This document shows, piece after piece, positions 1 through 12,255 of a stretch of 64,000 bases of DNA. The stretch lies in assembly GCA_029204225.1 (NCBI GenBank), contig CM055092.1, forward strand, positions 46,904,777 through 46,968,776, written 5' to 3'. Origin of the DNA: Diphasiastrum complanatum (Eukaryota; Streptophyta; Lycopodiopsida; Lycopodiales; Lycopodiaceae). Each line of letters starts with the position of its first letter. Positions within the stretch are counted from its first letter, which is position 1. Under the pieces are notes generated by a model that saw only the letters and a list, made by a program, of their open reading frames with translations, had not been told where the DNA came from and ran no database searches. The position numbers and the translations under genes were made by a program.

Positions 1-783
1 CGCATTTGTGTGCATAAGGGGTGGCTTGGAGGCCCATGAAAAATCATGTTACCCATGCATCGTGCATGCTTAAGGCTATGAAAATAGCAAAAAATTGAGG
101 CACACAAAATATTTGAATCTTTTTGTGGGCTTTATGCTGCCCTTGCTCCTACCGTATGGCAAGCTACCGATTCTCTGGGGCCAAACTAGTGAGAAGTGCC
201 TCTAATGCCACATATAATCTATTGTAGAATGTTTGGTTGCAAGCTACTCACAAGGAAAATGCCGTGGGCTTGAGCGCCTAGTGAAGGCCTTGAGAATTCT
301 AAATATCCCATAAGTAACTGCTTGCCTTGAACTCTCTCATATATAAGTTCTGTACATCGTCTATCCCCTGGTACCAGCCCTTTCGGGGTGAGGGCACAAG
401 CGGGTGGCTAGGCGGTTGGGGGTGGGATCCCAACACGCGGCCTGCACGTGGCCAGTGGGTCAAGTTTTATTACATGGTTTCGGAGCAGTTGAGTTACATA
501 GGCCACAAGCTGCCCACATACCACTTCGTCACTTGACTACCTAGGTACTAGATTATATGTGGTCATGGCCTGACCAATGGAATGTTACTACACCTAATTG
601 CATCGAATTTTTTTTGCACCTAATTCATACACATTCTTTTAAATGTGCCGAAATTTATTCGACCAATATTATAAAGAGCATGACTCTATGGCCCCTATAT
701 CATGCAATGTGATAAAGGTCCAAAATGGGCATAAAATACATAAAGCAATTCACGAAAACCTACATTATCTTAGTTTTCTCCAA

Positions 784-869
<86 letters not shown>

Positions 870-1155
870 CATAATGGCCTGGATGAATCTTGACTCTTGC
901 GTGGCTTTTGCTTGTCCTTACATATACACATATATTCATGAATATATTTGTACATCAAAAGATATTAAGTTGTACTATGTTGAAATAAGTAGCTTTTCAA
1001 TAAATGTTATACAAAGTCATGAAAGAGAGAGTTTACCATGATCAAGCAATCATATAGGTTGTCACTACAATAACATATAGATCACCTTGACCTCTCCTTT
1101 TATTTAAATATATGACATATAGAGGTCATGTTATAATACTAGTTTCTATAGGGAC
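1..1155. other. Gene-free A+T-rich flank
   Basis: No open frame here shows a recognisable protein family or coding-like composition. The stretch around 550-600 recurs, diverged, at about 2973-3025, so it belongs to a dispersed repeat. That same repeat served as the insertion target of the element at 1165-2972. Confidence 0.6.
789..866. repeat. Compound microsatellite (GT)n(GA)n
   Basis: About 14 GT units (789-817) run directly into about 25 GA units (817-866). Open frames across it on both strands are low-complexity artefacts (Cys-Val or Arg-Glu one way, Ser-Leu and His-Thr the other). Confidence 0.97.
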
Positions 1156-1317
1156 CTAGATTATGGGTTTTGACAATTTGCAAGTAAATTCTTTGCGAGT
1201 TTTGCCAGTTTTATTTACAAAGGATTTCTAAAATTTCATGGCACATGGTTTGCTATTAAATATATAGGCTTCATATATAATCATTTTATATTATATAAAA
1301 AATAACTTTGATTATAC

Positions 1318-1630
1318 CAATGGATTCTACATAAAAAATGGAGCACTTTTCTTTTTTGGACCATATCAATCCGAGCAATAGTAAGAAAGTTAACATTTTT
1401 TAGACTAGAAAACATTTTTTCTAAGAATCTAAAGGGGGTAGCATGCCGGCGTGCTATCAATTTGAGTTAAAGACTAAAAGCTTAAATTGGTAGCACGTCG
1501 GCGTGCTACCCCTTCCAAGCTCCAAGAAATTAGCTTAAAAAACTTTAGAGGGCGATAACTTTCTTAATATTGCTCGGATTGAGATGATCCAAAAAGCAAA
1601 AGTGCTCCATTTTTCATGTAGAATACATTG
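1318..1630. repeat. Foldback (hairpin) repeat
   Basis: Two arms of about 80 bp, each carrying a form of atggagcac and of ccgagcaata, are inverted around a G+C-richer centre. The centre is itself an inverted pair built on gtagcatgccggcgtgctat. The whole could fold into one long hairpin. A single diverged copy of the centre motif lies at about 2881. No target duplication was found, so it may be an internal part of the surrounding element rather than a separate insertion. Confidence 0.7.
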
Positions 1631-1902
1631 ATTTAATCAAATTTGATTAAAAAAAATTGAAAATATTTTATTATTTCATCATCTCAACATAAGTTTAATA
1701 GTTAGGTTATAGCCTCCATCTAGAACATAAAATAAAAATATTTTTTTTTTACCAACGTTGATTTTATGATACCTATCATAGGCTTGGCCACATACCATCA
1801 TGTCTTTTAATGTATGGTCATACATCAATCCTTGGCAGTAGACAAAAATGTTTTAGCTTGATAAATGTAAAATTAAAGTGATTAAGTTTTTTGTGTTCTA
1901 AA

Positions 1903-2737
1903 CATAGTTGCAGCGCGATTCCTGAATCGCGATTCAGAATCGCGATCAGAATCGCGATTCCGATTTGCGATTCGAGATTTTTCCAGAATCGTGTAGAATC
2001 GATTTTTGATTTTTTTTTTTTGAAATTTTTTTAGGCAATATGAGTATTAGATGAAAGCTCTGATCGAGGGGATTATGATTGTGTAGTTTGCCGACTGTTT
2101 TGGGTGCGAAACACCAAAAAGTGTGTTTTCACTCGGGGAGTTGGAAGGCCAAATCATGAAGAGGCCTTACCGTCGGAGCCCCCGGGCCCCGCCGTTGGGG
2201 GGCGTTGCCCCCCAAACCCCCCACCAGGGGGCTACCGCCCCCCGAACCCCCCGTTTCCCGGGGGGCTACTATCCCCCGAACCCCCTAGAGCTTCTTGCTA
2301 TATAGACACTATAGATAAAAATGCCACCGCCCCCCTTAGATAAAAATGGGGTCCAAATGCGCGCCGAGAAGGGCCCAATATTTATGCCCCCAACTGTATG
2401 TACATTGCACTCACATCCCTAGTGAACCAATTGCAAAAGTGATCATCATCCATACAATTGATAGTCCAAACTGTAGCATTAACATTTATTGAAAACCAGA
2501 GCAAATGACAACCAGATAGCTACTGAAAATAAGATCTGTTTGTGCCTCATCTACTGCACTTATGAGAGGCAAAACGCTGGTTTGACCATTGATCCCCTAA
2601 AAAAATTTCAGCAATAAGCTATTTTTCCAAAAAAAAAGTTTTCTTTTTTTTTTGCGATTCTGGGTCGCGAATCGCGATTCGCAGAATCGCGACCCGCGAA
2701 TCGCAATCCCAGCGAATCGCGATTCGCTGCAACTATG
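1903..2737. mobile_element. hAT-like MITE
   Basis: The left end is catagttgcagcg and the right end is its exact inverse cgctgcaactatg. An exact 8-bp duplication, gttctaaa, flanks it at 1895-1902 and 2738-2745, as in hAT superfamily insertions. Just inside both ends are clustered palindromes of the form gaatcgcgattc (1919-1975 and 2650-2728), resembling the subterminal repeats to which hAT transposases bind. The core at 2171-2290 is extremely C- and G-rich, with runs of C6. No transposase is encoded, and short proline-rich frames across the core are compositional artefacts. Confidence 0.88.
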
Positions 2738-2981
2738 GTTCTAAATGATATAGCATACTATGTACAATTTGTAGCCAACATGATTTGCAAACATATCTTT
2801 TAGCTAGTAAGAAAATAAACAACATGATAGATTTCACCCCCAAAAGCGAAGTAGAATAAATTTTAAAAACCTAAAAAAAATGTAGCATGCCATGTGCTAT
2901 CAATTTGACATAATTTAAAAACACTAAACTTGCAAAACTCGCAGATGATTTACTCGCAAAATGCCAAACCCCCTAGATTAT

Positions 2982-3532
2982 ATGTGATAATGGCCCAACC
3001 ACCAATGGAACATTACTACCTGTAATGGTCTATGGCAAGATTTTTGTGTTTATTTATTTATTTATTTAGTTGTAGAAAGTGAAAACTTTTATGCTATTTT
3101 TCATTTTTGTCATTTGACTAGCTATTTTGTTTGCATTTTTATGTAATTTATCAGGGAAAATGCTAGTCCAAAGTCTAGAGGTTATTTTAATTAGGAGCGT
3201 TCGTCAAATTGCGACAAGAAAAATAAGCATGTAGTTGATTGACTTAATGAAGAAACGGGCAGAATCTTTGGGACTCTATATTATGCAAGATAATATATGC
3301 CTTAAAAAGGTCTAAAAATCTTGCCAACGGCAACTACAAACAAGATAAAAATATTTTTCACTTTTTTGTCTGTTATCTTAAAAGAAGATAATAATTTTCA
3401 AATATAGACCTTTGAAGCAATTCGCTCGAATCAAACAACACGAAGTTGATCGAACAAAATCGTTCTCTCGAAACACAGCTTTAGACTCTAATAAAGAAAC
3501 AACTCACCTTTGAAGATGTTATACAAAGAATA
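2982..3532. other. Gene-free stretch with a short TTTA microsatellite
   Basis: No coding or RNA gene recognised. Five TTTA units lie at about 3049-3068. Confidence 0.5.
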
Positions 3533-4195
3533 TTGAGCACCGAAGAATAAATAGGAGCATTGGTAGTAGTACATATATTACAAGACCTCATGAATCTTGG
3601 ATTCTAAAAAATATTAGCGTGTCATAAACAGTTCATAAAGGAAGTAGTGAGCCTATGATTGAACTTGAGTTCTAGCATAAAGACTACTATCGATTCATAC
3701 GAAGTGCATGAGAGCCTTATGGATGCTTATGCTAGAATTAAAGCTCGAGCATAAAGACCTTGCAGTACCAATTGTACCGATTGGGAACAAGAATCCCTAT
3801 GAAAGGCCATGGAACGTCCTTATAAAGCACATGGAATTAGAAGGGACCTCAAATATTATAGAGCATATGGTACTAGGGGAAAAGATGAACGATTATGCCT
3901 ATTATAATGATGTTTGTTGTAACTTGAGTTCTGGGATGGAGATTAATCTCATGAATCTAAGGATATCTTGAAAAGATTATTGAGCACTAAAGAGTGAATA
4001 AGGGCATTGGATAGCAATTTAGATCTTAGAAGATCTCATGAATCTTGGATTTTCCAAGATCTGAAGGTGTCACAGAGCGTTCATGAGGGTATTGTTAGGC
4101 AATGCTTGAACTTAAGTTCGACCATAAAGCCTACTAGAAATTCTAATGAAGTGCATGGAAGCATTATTGAAGCTTATGCTAGAAGTGAAGAAAAT
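3533..4195. repeat. Diverged tandem repeat, period about 447 bp
   Basis: The unit starting ttgagcac at 3533 recurs at 3980. Both copies carry the matching blocks ctcatgaatcttggatt, a ttgaactt(a/g)agttc segment and gaagtgcatg followed by cttatgctagaa. The second copy is partial and ends near 4195. Similarity is moderate with many indels. Short open frames inside (3708-3971, 4007-4198) match nothing I know, and their shared peptides only reflect the DNA duplication. Confidence 0.65.
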
Positions 4196-7158
4196 TGAAA
4201 AAAAAAACTACTATTATTCACATATTGACAACATAACAAAGATGTCGTTCCATCTCGGAACACATACGGAATGTGCATTCCGAACACATTCCGAACGAGT
4301 TCCGCAAAAAAAAAAATTGGGTTTCAAAACATAGATGTGAGGTACTAAACGAGCTATGTTAGTGTCTGATTCTCCTTTTATGTCTCTTCATGGTAGTGTT
4401 TTTTATGGAGCATTTCTCTTAAACAATTTTAAGAAGCCTTTTAGGCTTTTGCATTTGTTAAACACATTCTTGAGAAAGAGCCTAAGTGGATCTAATACCA
4501 ACAAGAGAACGGAATTTTTTGAACCTGCTGCAGTCAGTTTTTTATCAACAGTACAAGATTCTTTCGAACTTCTATATCTAACTTGGAAATCTCAAACTGT
4601 ATATTTTTCTACATGTTTAGCCAGTTCCAAGCAACCTTTGTGCCAACTTTAATTGTAGCTGTTACACATCCAACTTACTGAACCAACGATTCCAGGTCTG
4701 ATGATAGAGTTCAAAAATCCGGAAAAGGAGCTTTTCTACAGTCCTAATATCAAGTAATGAACTTCCATTCAAGATCTTGGTATCTTTATATCTAACTTTT
4801 TTTCAATCGAATTTTAAAAAATCTTTTCTACCTCAAGGGAAATCCCATCCCTGCAGAAACTCATGAAAACTGATCTGCCATCTGCGTATCCTGATTCAGA
4901 GTCGTCGCCAATGTGAAACATATTCATAATCATGACAATAGCAATAGTTAATGGGTTGGTGGATTAGTGAATTGCCAATTCACAATATTTTTTCACATTT
5001 GCTAATTATTGAGGCAAATGATTCCTAAAATTTGTGGGATTGCATGACTAGGATTTCACATATTCGCAAATCCACAGGCAAGTTCCGAGAGGTGAGATTG
5101 TAGGCAGATTCTGGATTTGTAGATCAGTTTCCGAGAGTTTTCGGGAGGATTGCATAGCAGTCTCAAAGGAAAAAAAAACTATTGTTATTCACAAATCGAT
5201 CTAGATTCATCTAGTAAAGTCTTGTAATTTAAAAATACAAAGCATAAGTTTTGGATCAGCAGCAAGAACCAAAAACTGATGCAATCATCATGTTTTAAAG
5301 TATCTATTCACTGACTCTAGCTACTGGTGTTCACAAATTGATTTAGAAAAGTACTGTGGAATATAAGTACATCGTAGAAGATATGGATTAGTAGTAATAA
5401 CTCTAAACTACAGTTTCTATTCACCGATTCTTCGCATTCTCATCAACAACAATGGAAGGTAAAAACCTATGAGTCCTTTGCGCTGGAGGGACTTGAACGT
5501 TGTGAGTCCTTGTGCGCTGGAGGGAGCTGAATGCTAGAACCTTGTTGGCTGGAGGCAGCTGTAAGTTCTAAAGAGAGTGATGGAGGCAGCACCATTTTTT
5601 GAGCGAGATGGAGGAGGGAGACTCTGCTGCGCTGGAGATAGATTCAAAAAATTTGAATTAAAACTTGAAGAGTGTTCTATCTAGGACCTGCAACCCCCTA
5701 CCCTTCATTGAAGTGTGCTCTAGCTAGACCTGCACCCCTGGCCTCATGTTGTAGGATTTCTTAAGGGTTTTTTAGATCGGGGGTTTTGGATTTTTAGTTT
5801 GTCGTGAAGCAATAAAGTATTGTCATCTTTTTGTCTGAGTTGACGTGTGTCTGTGTCGTGTGTCTATGTCGTCACTTTGTAATTGTCCTCTCTAAGTTGA
5901 TGTTTCTTTGTCATTTTTTTCGTAGTCACGGAATCAAGCCCCTTTTCCAACTAGCACAAATCAGCCTCCGCCATTTCCTTTGGATTATCTCATATAGTTT
6001 TGAGATATTGCCACGCTTTTTTGAACTACCACTACACTGGTTAGGCTAGTGTGGCAGACATCTGATTGGGCGGGCTAATTTAGTACTCGTGTTACTGCGT
6101 GCGGCTGTCAAACCAAGGGACCAGTGACTCACATTAAGCCCATTCCCCGTTGGATCGCACAAGAGGTCTTGATGTCGTGAAACTTGCTTGCTAATATTTA
6201 ATGAAGCATTCAAATGGTGACACATGTTTACTAGATCTTGTAAGTTTTGAAATTTGACAGACCTGTGACATTTAACAAGGGGTGTTGGGAAAAACAAAAT
6301 TTGTGCCTTTAAGTGTTATTCAAAAGCGTGAACAAGATTATTGAATTTTTTAAAAGCATTCAGATGTTGCCACGTATTAACACCACCCGTTGAGAAGCTT
6401 CCAAGTGTCACTACAGTCATGTGGCGAGCATCCAAATGTTGGGTATGGGGGATTGAGCTATCTCGTGTCATCAGAGGAAGCATCACCTTGCTTCTTAGTC
6501 TCGATTGGGATGACACAGATCTAAGCTCGCCACCACTGGATTCTCTCATAAGCAATCATATTGTTAGGACTTGGATAGCAATGTCGTATGTGACAAACAT
6601 CCAAGTGGGTGTACCTAAATAGGCAGGTCTCTCGACGTTTGGATTTCCTAGAAGGCATTCAAATCTTGCCATGTGCTCATCAGGGGTCGTTTAGTGAAGG
6701 TCACATTCCTCCAAGTGGGTAACGTAACTTTCACCCACTTCCTTGGATCTTAACACACAATCTAGTTTAGGGTTCCAACATCGTCAAATTTGTCGGAGAT
6801 CAGTGAGAATGAGTGGAAGTTGATGAGCAGACTGAAGCACAACAGACAACAATAGAATATTCAAAATTAAATGATTTAGACAAATGCACAATGAAATGAT
6901 ACAGTAGTGGGACTGAGAATATGCTCTCTAATTAATATCAAATAGTGAGTACAATGCTTGAAGTGATAACTTCAGCTTCCAGTCGTTGAGCGTAATAACG
7001 CTCGCTATAGAAACTTGAATAATCAGAAGAAGTTTTCTGATGAAGATTCTAGGATTGATATCCTACAAAATATCTACAACTATCTTTTGTTGCAGTTACT
7101 ACAACTGCCTCATTACAGTTAATCCATGTACAAAGTGGGCGGACTGTCAACGTGAAGT
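4196..7158. other. Gene-free region
   Basis: Nothing here could be assigned to a gene or repeat family. About three imperfect copies of a short unit containing gcgctggaggga lie at 5471-5570. Several frames of 70-100 codons exist on both strands but show no domain, and their positions look random. Confidence 0.5.
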
Positions 7159-7417
7159 TGTTGGGTCGGCTTTTAAACCGACAATATCAAAATTTACAAG
7201 TATCAAAAAATGTACAATGAATCGAATAATAATGACTCAAAAATATACGCTGACTCGAAAAATATAGAATTTTTTGAGCTGATTTGGGTCTTGAAAAATT
7301 CTAGAAAATTTGATCTTGAATTTTTCATCCTCTGCTCAAAAAATTGAGCCTTCTGTTTCTAGTTTTTTAGGATGCCCATTATTGAATGGTTTTGAGTTTG
7401 AGCATTGAATTTCAACA
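7159..7417 (-). mobile_element. Probable LTR of antisense copia F
   Basis: On the minus strand the copia pol remnant of 7418-8127 is followed by a purine tract (aagggcgag) and then TGTTGAAATTC, the normal junction of internal region and 3' LTR, at 7417. The other end is placed at 7159, where the plus strand reads tgttggg and would give a terminus in CCAACA. That end is a guess, as there is no second LTR or target duplication to confirm it. Confidence 0.45.
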
Positions 7418-8127
7418 CTCGCCCTTAATGTGGATCCTGAAAAAAATTTATTTTCAGATTCAACATGTCGTTGAATCTGAGATGGTGCTCCTTTGACAAA
7501 GCCTTTGTGAAGTAATCTGCTGCCATTGATTCTGTCTTGCAATAGACTAAGGATACCTCCTTGCTTTGCACTTTCTCTCTCAAATAGTGATATATGATTT
7601 AGATATGCTTGCTTCGAGAATGAAATCTCGGATTGAGAGAGCTATGGTGCTTTGGTTGTCACAAAGATGGTCGTTGGATGTGATTGTGCAAGGTCGATTT
7701 CTGCTAGTAGGTGCCTCAGCCATATTGCCTCCTTGGTAGCATTCATGGCAGCAATATATTTTGATTCAGTTGATGACTATGCTACTAAGGTCTGCTATCA
7801 GCTGTTCCAATAAATTGGGCCTTGATTGTATAAAAATACAAATCTAGAAGTAGACCTTCTGGTATCGATATCTTCTACCCAATCTGCTTAGACCTGGATT
7901 TGATAGGAACTGGTTGAGTGAACTAATTGAATATGCAATGCTAGGTCGAGTACAGATCATTGCATACATCTGTGAGTCGATGATGGAGTGAAACGGATAT
8001 TGCTTTATCTCCTCCTTTTTTGCCTCAGTTTGAGGAGATTGTTCCTTTGACAACTTCACTCCAGGGTCGAGTAGAAAGAGACTAGGTTTGTAGTTGGCCA
8101 TTCCATACTTTTCCAGCACGTTGGTGC
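7418..8127 (-). pseudogene. Copia F: end of reverse transcriptase and RNase H (broken)
   Basis: Read on the minus strand from 8143, the first frame holds the C-terminal part of a Ty1/copia reverse transcriptase (LDPGVKLSKEQSPQTEA, then MYAMICTRPSIAYSISSLNQ). Further left come RNase H signatures: a form of SEYIAA, then EAIWLRHLLAEID, FCDNQS and a tail ending just before the LTR. The segment between SSLNQFLSN and SEYIAA is deleted or scrambled and the frame shifts several times. The upstream part of the element is missing; at about 8128 it abuts a gag fragment in opposite orientation. It is a dead fragment. Confidence 0.8.
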
Positions 8128-8131
8128 AACA

Positions 8132-8326
8132 ATGACACTTCAAAAGGCAATAGATGGAGTTAAGGAGGAAGTAGAAGCTCGTGAACGCTATGATGATAAT
8201 AGTGATTCCGAAAATGCTCTATTTACTCAGAAGAATAAATCTTCTAAGAAGTCTAAGGTTAAGAGGGAGTCGTCTAAAAGGAATGAATCAAAGAAAAATG
8301 AACAACAATATGGAAAACAACAGTAG
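8132..8326 (+). pseudogene. Copia gag fragment
   Basis: A 64-codon frame starts with MTLQKAIDGVKEEVEAR and continues into a lysine- and serine-rich stretch. It matches the end of the capsid region of copia family C in this window (right arm, about 43470-43615, with MTLEKAIVTIQEEVETREH). In the family this part leads into a CCHC zinc knuckle, absent here. The fragment meets antisense copia F on its left and a noncoding tandem repeat on its right. It may be the leftover 5' end of copia E, but the two are not joined by readable coding sequence. Confidence 0.6.
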
Positions 8327-8347
8327 AATTCTGCCTACTTTACCGAC

Positions 8348-9081
8348 GCCCTTTATGGAGCTGTACTTTGCTTGGGTGACCTAGACTCCTTACCTAGCCG
8401 GTCAAAGGTCCCCCGTATGTTTCTACAAGTATACTTGAACTTGCCCACTGGCCAGAATAGGAAGCCCGAAAAATCGACTCTGTTCGGAGTTAATGGACCC
8501 ACGGACAGGAAAGCATGAAACCGGTCTATTTTCCATGCCTTAACAGTGTTCTTTCTAGAAGAAGGGGCATTTATGGAAAAACGAAGTCGAAAATAGACAA
8601 CAATGGATTTGTTTGGTTGGTATCAGATCAGAAAACTTGTGACGACCTCCTGTCTGGCTTTCGAGACGCTATCCGTGGAAACCTTGGTCCCAATTGTTAG
8701 CTTTCCATGAAGCCCCTCTTGGTGCTCGACTTTGCTTGGGTGATTTGGACTACATACATAACCGGTCACAGGTTGGCATATTCCTGCAAGTCTCCTTTGA
8801 CTTTGCCCATTGACTTGAACAACAGACCCTACAACCGACTCCGATCGGAGATACTGGACCCGCAAACGACTAAGAAGGAATCTGGTCTTTTTGAGATGCC
8901 CTAAAAGCGTTATTTCCAGTAGAATGTGCGTTTCTAGGCAAACGATACTAGAAATGGACAGGAATGGATCCCTCTGGTTCGTATAAGAATCACGAACCTG
9001 TGACCACCTGTTGTTTGACATTTATGATGCTATGAGTAGAAAACAACAAGTGCCTAGTCAAGATTGTTAGATTTTCCTGAA
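8348..9081. repeat. Two diverged tandem copies of a ~365-bp unit
   Basis: Unit 1 starts at 8348 and unit 2 at 8712; a third start is seen at 9082 but stops after about 10 bp. Both units share, in order, ctttgcttgggtga, a form of ccggtca, gacttgccca-like and atcggag-like blocks, gtgac(g/c)acct and a closing cc(a)attgttagattttcc-like block. Identity is roughly two thirds by eye. The reading frame is not kept, so the unit is probably noncoding. I recognise no satellite or transposon family. Confidence 0.65.
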
Positions 9082-10009
9082 GCCTTATTAATGTGAATAA
9101 AATATTGTTAAAATGGATATCATCTAGAAACAGTTCAAAGGCAAGCATCTTTTGCTAGCTAGCATGAAGTGATAACATGAAAGTCATTTTTTTTTTAATA
9201 ACACATTATGCATGAAGGCTGATGCAGACCCATAAAAGAATACACATAGACTTGGATGAGCATAATGGAAAGAGAAACACGCTTCAAGAAATGGATGCAA
9301 AGAGTTAAGCTACATGCTATTGAAAAAACCTTGGAGTTGCAGACTCATAGTAGGCATCTGTGGGGCTTCAATGGTTCGTCGGTGTATGGTGTGAAAGTAT
9401 AGTACTTTGGAGACCTAAAATGGATCTTTAATGATCCGCAAGAGTTATTATGTGCTTGCTTACCAATCTATCAGAAAACTAGTTACCAAAAACTTGATCT
9501 AGATTGGCAGTTTCACAAAAAACAAGCAGTGATAATGGAAATACAGATCATAGACACAAATCTGAGTTGGCACGTGTGTACTACATGTTGTAGTATGACC
9601 TACAAGTTGTGTTTGAAGTCTTCAAAGTGTTGGTTTCATTTAGATCATCAAGAATCAATGTACATGAGAGTAGAAACTTGAGGTTGCCAATGTGCTCCAA
9701 AAATAATCTATCTTCTCACTATGGAGAGATGGAATACATAGCAAAACTCACTTCCTTTGGAAAGTTAGGTGAATTTCTAGCTTGTAATACGGAAGTAGAC
9801 TCAACTTTCTTGTCCTAAAATGAAACCCTAGCCTAGATCCTAGAGTCATGCTTGGTAGGTGCATGGTTGGTAAAAATCTCATCACAAATCAAGGTCTACA
9901 TTCTATAAAGTAGGAATCTCTGCCAAATGGACACAACCACTCCTGTTACTCGAGCTAACCTACATTAGGTGTAGATTGCCACGTGGCACTTTGGCCATAC
10001 AATTGTCAA
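9082..10009. other. Gene-free stretch
   Basis: Nothing recognised. By position it would be the gag to mid-integrase part of copia E, but no frame supports this, so it is probably foreign filler or decayed beyond reading. Confidence 0.4.
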
Positions 10010-12246
10010 ATCAAATTACTTATTCGTCTCAGTCAAATGGTCTTGCTAAGAGAAAGAACAGAACCGTAGTTGTGAATCGGCAAAGTGCATGTTATCACAT
10101 GCGACTCTTCCGAGGTGCTTCTGGTCTGAAGCTGTTTCAACACCAACCTATATTCAGAACAAATGTCCTACTAAAGGTCTCTTAGACAAGACACCATTCG
10201 AAGTTTGGATAGGTACCAAACCTTCTTTATCAAACTTACGAGTTTTTGGATGTACTACTTTTGTGCAGATACCTCATGATCTCAGGAAGAAGCTCGACTT
10301 CCAGAGTATCAAATGTTTCCATCAGCTACACTACTTCAAGTCAAGCCTACAAGTTGTTCAATCCCATTGAGTCGAAGATATTCACTAGCCGGGATGTCAT
10401 CTTCATCGAAGATCAGTTTCAAGACCTCAAAGGAAAGGGCAGTCCCCATGTAGCCAACCTATCAGATTCTCCTGATGCATTGAACTTTCCAGTTCCTCAG
10501 TCAACTATTTCCACTATAGGTCCAAACTCTTCTACTTCTGATGAACAACAAATCAACGATGAATCAGAAGATGATGTTGCATTTCAACAACTACAGTATG
10601 ATGGAAATGGTCAACTTCCTCTATTACCCAAAAGATCATCAAGAATTAGCAGACCACCTAATAGATATATCAACGAGTCTGCAGCCTACCTTGTTCAGGA
10701 GCTTACGACTGTCAAAGAGGCACTCAGTCAGCCTAATTCAGATCTCTAGAAAGAAGCTATGGGTAAAGAATATTCATCTCTTATCAAGAACCAGACATGG
10801 ACAATTGTCAAATTACCTGCAGCAAAAATGTAGTTGATTGCAAATGGATTTTCAAAGTCAAGTACAATGCAGATGTAAGCATCAACAGAAGCAAGGCACG
10901 ACTTGTCGCCAGAGGTCTCTCTCAGGTATACAATTTCGATTACACTGAGACCTTCAGTCCAGTAGTCAAACATTCTTCTATTCGATTGTTGCTATCATTT
11001 GTCGCTGCAGCAGATTTGGAAATACATCTAATGGATGTATAGACAGAATATCTCAATGGAGTTATCGAAGAAGACATTTAGATAGTGCAACCCAAAGGTT
11101 ATATTATCGAGGGTAAACACAATCATGTGTGTAAACTCTATAAGGCACTTTATGACTTGAACCAATCTTCTCGAGCATGGTTTCAAAGGATCAAAGCTTT
11201 TCTTATTGATCAAGGCTACACACCTAACTCTTCAAATTCAACGTTTACTTCAAATAAGTGTAGTAGTCTTTTATCATTATCACTTTGTACGTTGATGATA
11301 CATTTCTTTTTAGCAACAGTACCGATCTGATAAAAGAATCCAAGACAATGTTATCTTCCAAATTCGACATGACCGATCTGGGAGAAGCTCATTTTTGCCT
11401 TGGTATACAAATTCACAAAGACATAAAAAAAAAGTTGGTTTACATTACACAACAGAGGTACATCTACGACATGTTAGTTAGATATAATCTGATTAATTAC
11501 AAGTTAGCTCTCTCACCAATGGAACCAGGTCTCAAATTGTCAAAGGACCAGTGTCCCCAAACAATTCATGAGATGCAGTAGATGCGTGAGCATCCTTACC
11601 ATTCTATTATAAGATCTCTTATGTACGCCATGATCTATATCAGGCCAAACATAGCTTTTGTAGTCAACTCTCTCAGTTAGTTTATGACTAATCCTAGTGT
11701 AACACATTGGAAGGCACTTATCAGAGTCATGAGATATCTTCGAGCTACTATGGACTTTTGCATTTGTTATGGAGCATTCGGCAATGACAAACTCAATTTA
11801 CTCAGAGGTTATTCAGATGCAAGTTGGGCAGGAGATGTAGACACTCGTAAATCCACTTCTGGATTTACCTTCCTCAACAATGGTCCAATTTCCTGGGACA
11901 GTCAAAAGCAATCTTCGATAGCTCTATCTTCCACTAAATCAGAGTATATCGCAGCCTCTCAAGCTACAAAGGAAGCAATTTGGTTGAGGAATTTACTCTC
12001 AGATATCGATCTGAATCAATATGCTCCGACGACATTATTTTGTGATAATCAAAGTGCCATCGCTTTATTAGCCAGCCCTAGATTTCATTCTAGAGGCAAA
12101 GTTCTCAATGAAGAGGTCAGAATTGCAGTACTGTAGAACACAAGATATGATAGCAAATAGTTTTACCAAAGCATTAAGTTTGGATACACATAAAAGATTC
12201 TGTGTAGAACTAAGTTTGAAGGTCAAGGCATTCAAGGATTTAGATT
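10010..12246 (+). pseudogene. Copia E: integrase end, reverse transcriptase, RNase H
   Basis: Ty1/copia pol remnant. In order: integrase C-terminus (SQSNGLAKRKNRT at about 10030; then TPFEVWIGTKPS and KLDFQ), a Ser/Thr/Asp-rich linker (10380-10740), reverse transcriptase (CKWIFKVKYN; ARLVARG; ETFSPVVKHSSIR; the catalytic YVDD near 11287), and RNase H (YSDASWAGD, STKSEYIAASQA, FCDNQSAIALL). Frame changes occur near 10090, 10300, 10800 and 11280, with TAG codons at about 10749, 11041 and 11081. The integrase catalytic Glu expected in the VAERKNR-type motif is Lys here. It is closely related to copia A at 36.5-39.7 kb. A purine tract and LTR start follow directly. Gag, protease and the integrase core are missing. 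Confidence 0.9.
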
Positions 12247-12255
12247 AAGAGGGAG

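Larger units (their letters stand above)
1165..2972. mobile_element. Mutator-like (MULE) non-autonomous element
   Basis: The ends form an imperfect terminal inverted repeat of about 44 bp. The left end starts gggttttgacaatttgcaag and the right end, reverse-complemented, starts ggggtttggcattttgcgag. A 9-bp direct duplication, ctagattat, flanks it exactly at 1156-1164 and 2973-2981, the length typical of Mutator-like elements. There is no transposase. A foldback (1318-1630) and a hAT-like element (1903-2737) lie inside, the latter inserted later. Assignment to MULE rests on duplication length and long inverted ends only. Confidence 0.75.

Noticed and set aside
789-866. CRISPR-like or other direct-repeat array
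   Set aside because: Simple dinucleotide repeat without spacers; no CRISPR would be expected in a plant nuclear sequence and none was seen elsewhere.
643-1041. 132-codon frame and its antisense partner across the microsatellite
   Set aside because: Most of its length is GT/GA repeat translated as Cys-Val and Arg-Glu; no coding signal outside it.
2104-2343. Two overlapping proline/glycine-rich frames
   Set aside because: Produced by the C6/G6-rich core of the hAT-like MITE in more than one phase; no start context or homology.
4356-4652. 98-codon frame
   Set aside because: Protein-like length but no domain, no neighbour support and ordinary A+T-rich composition; most likely chance.
6341-6622. 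Overlapping 79- and 93-codon frames on opposite strands
   Set aside because: Neither shows a known motif, and overlap on both strands is typical of noncoding DNA with few stops.
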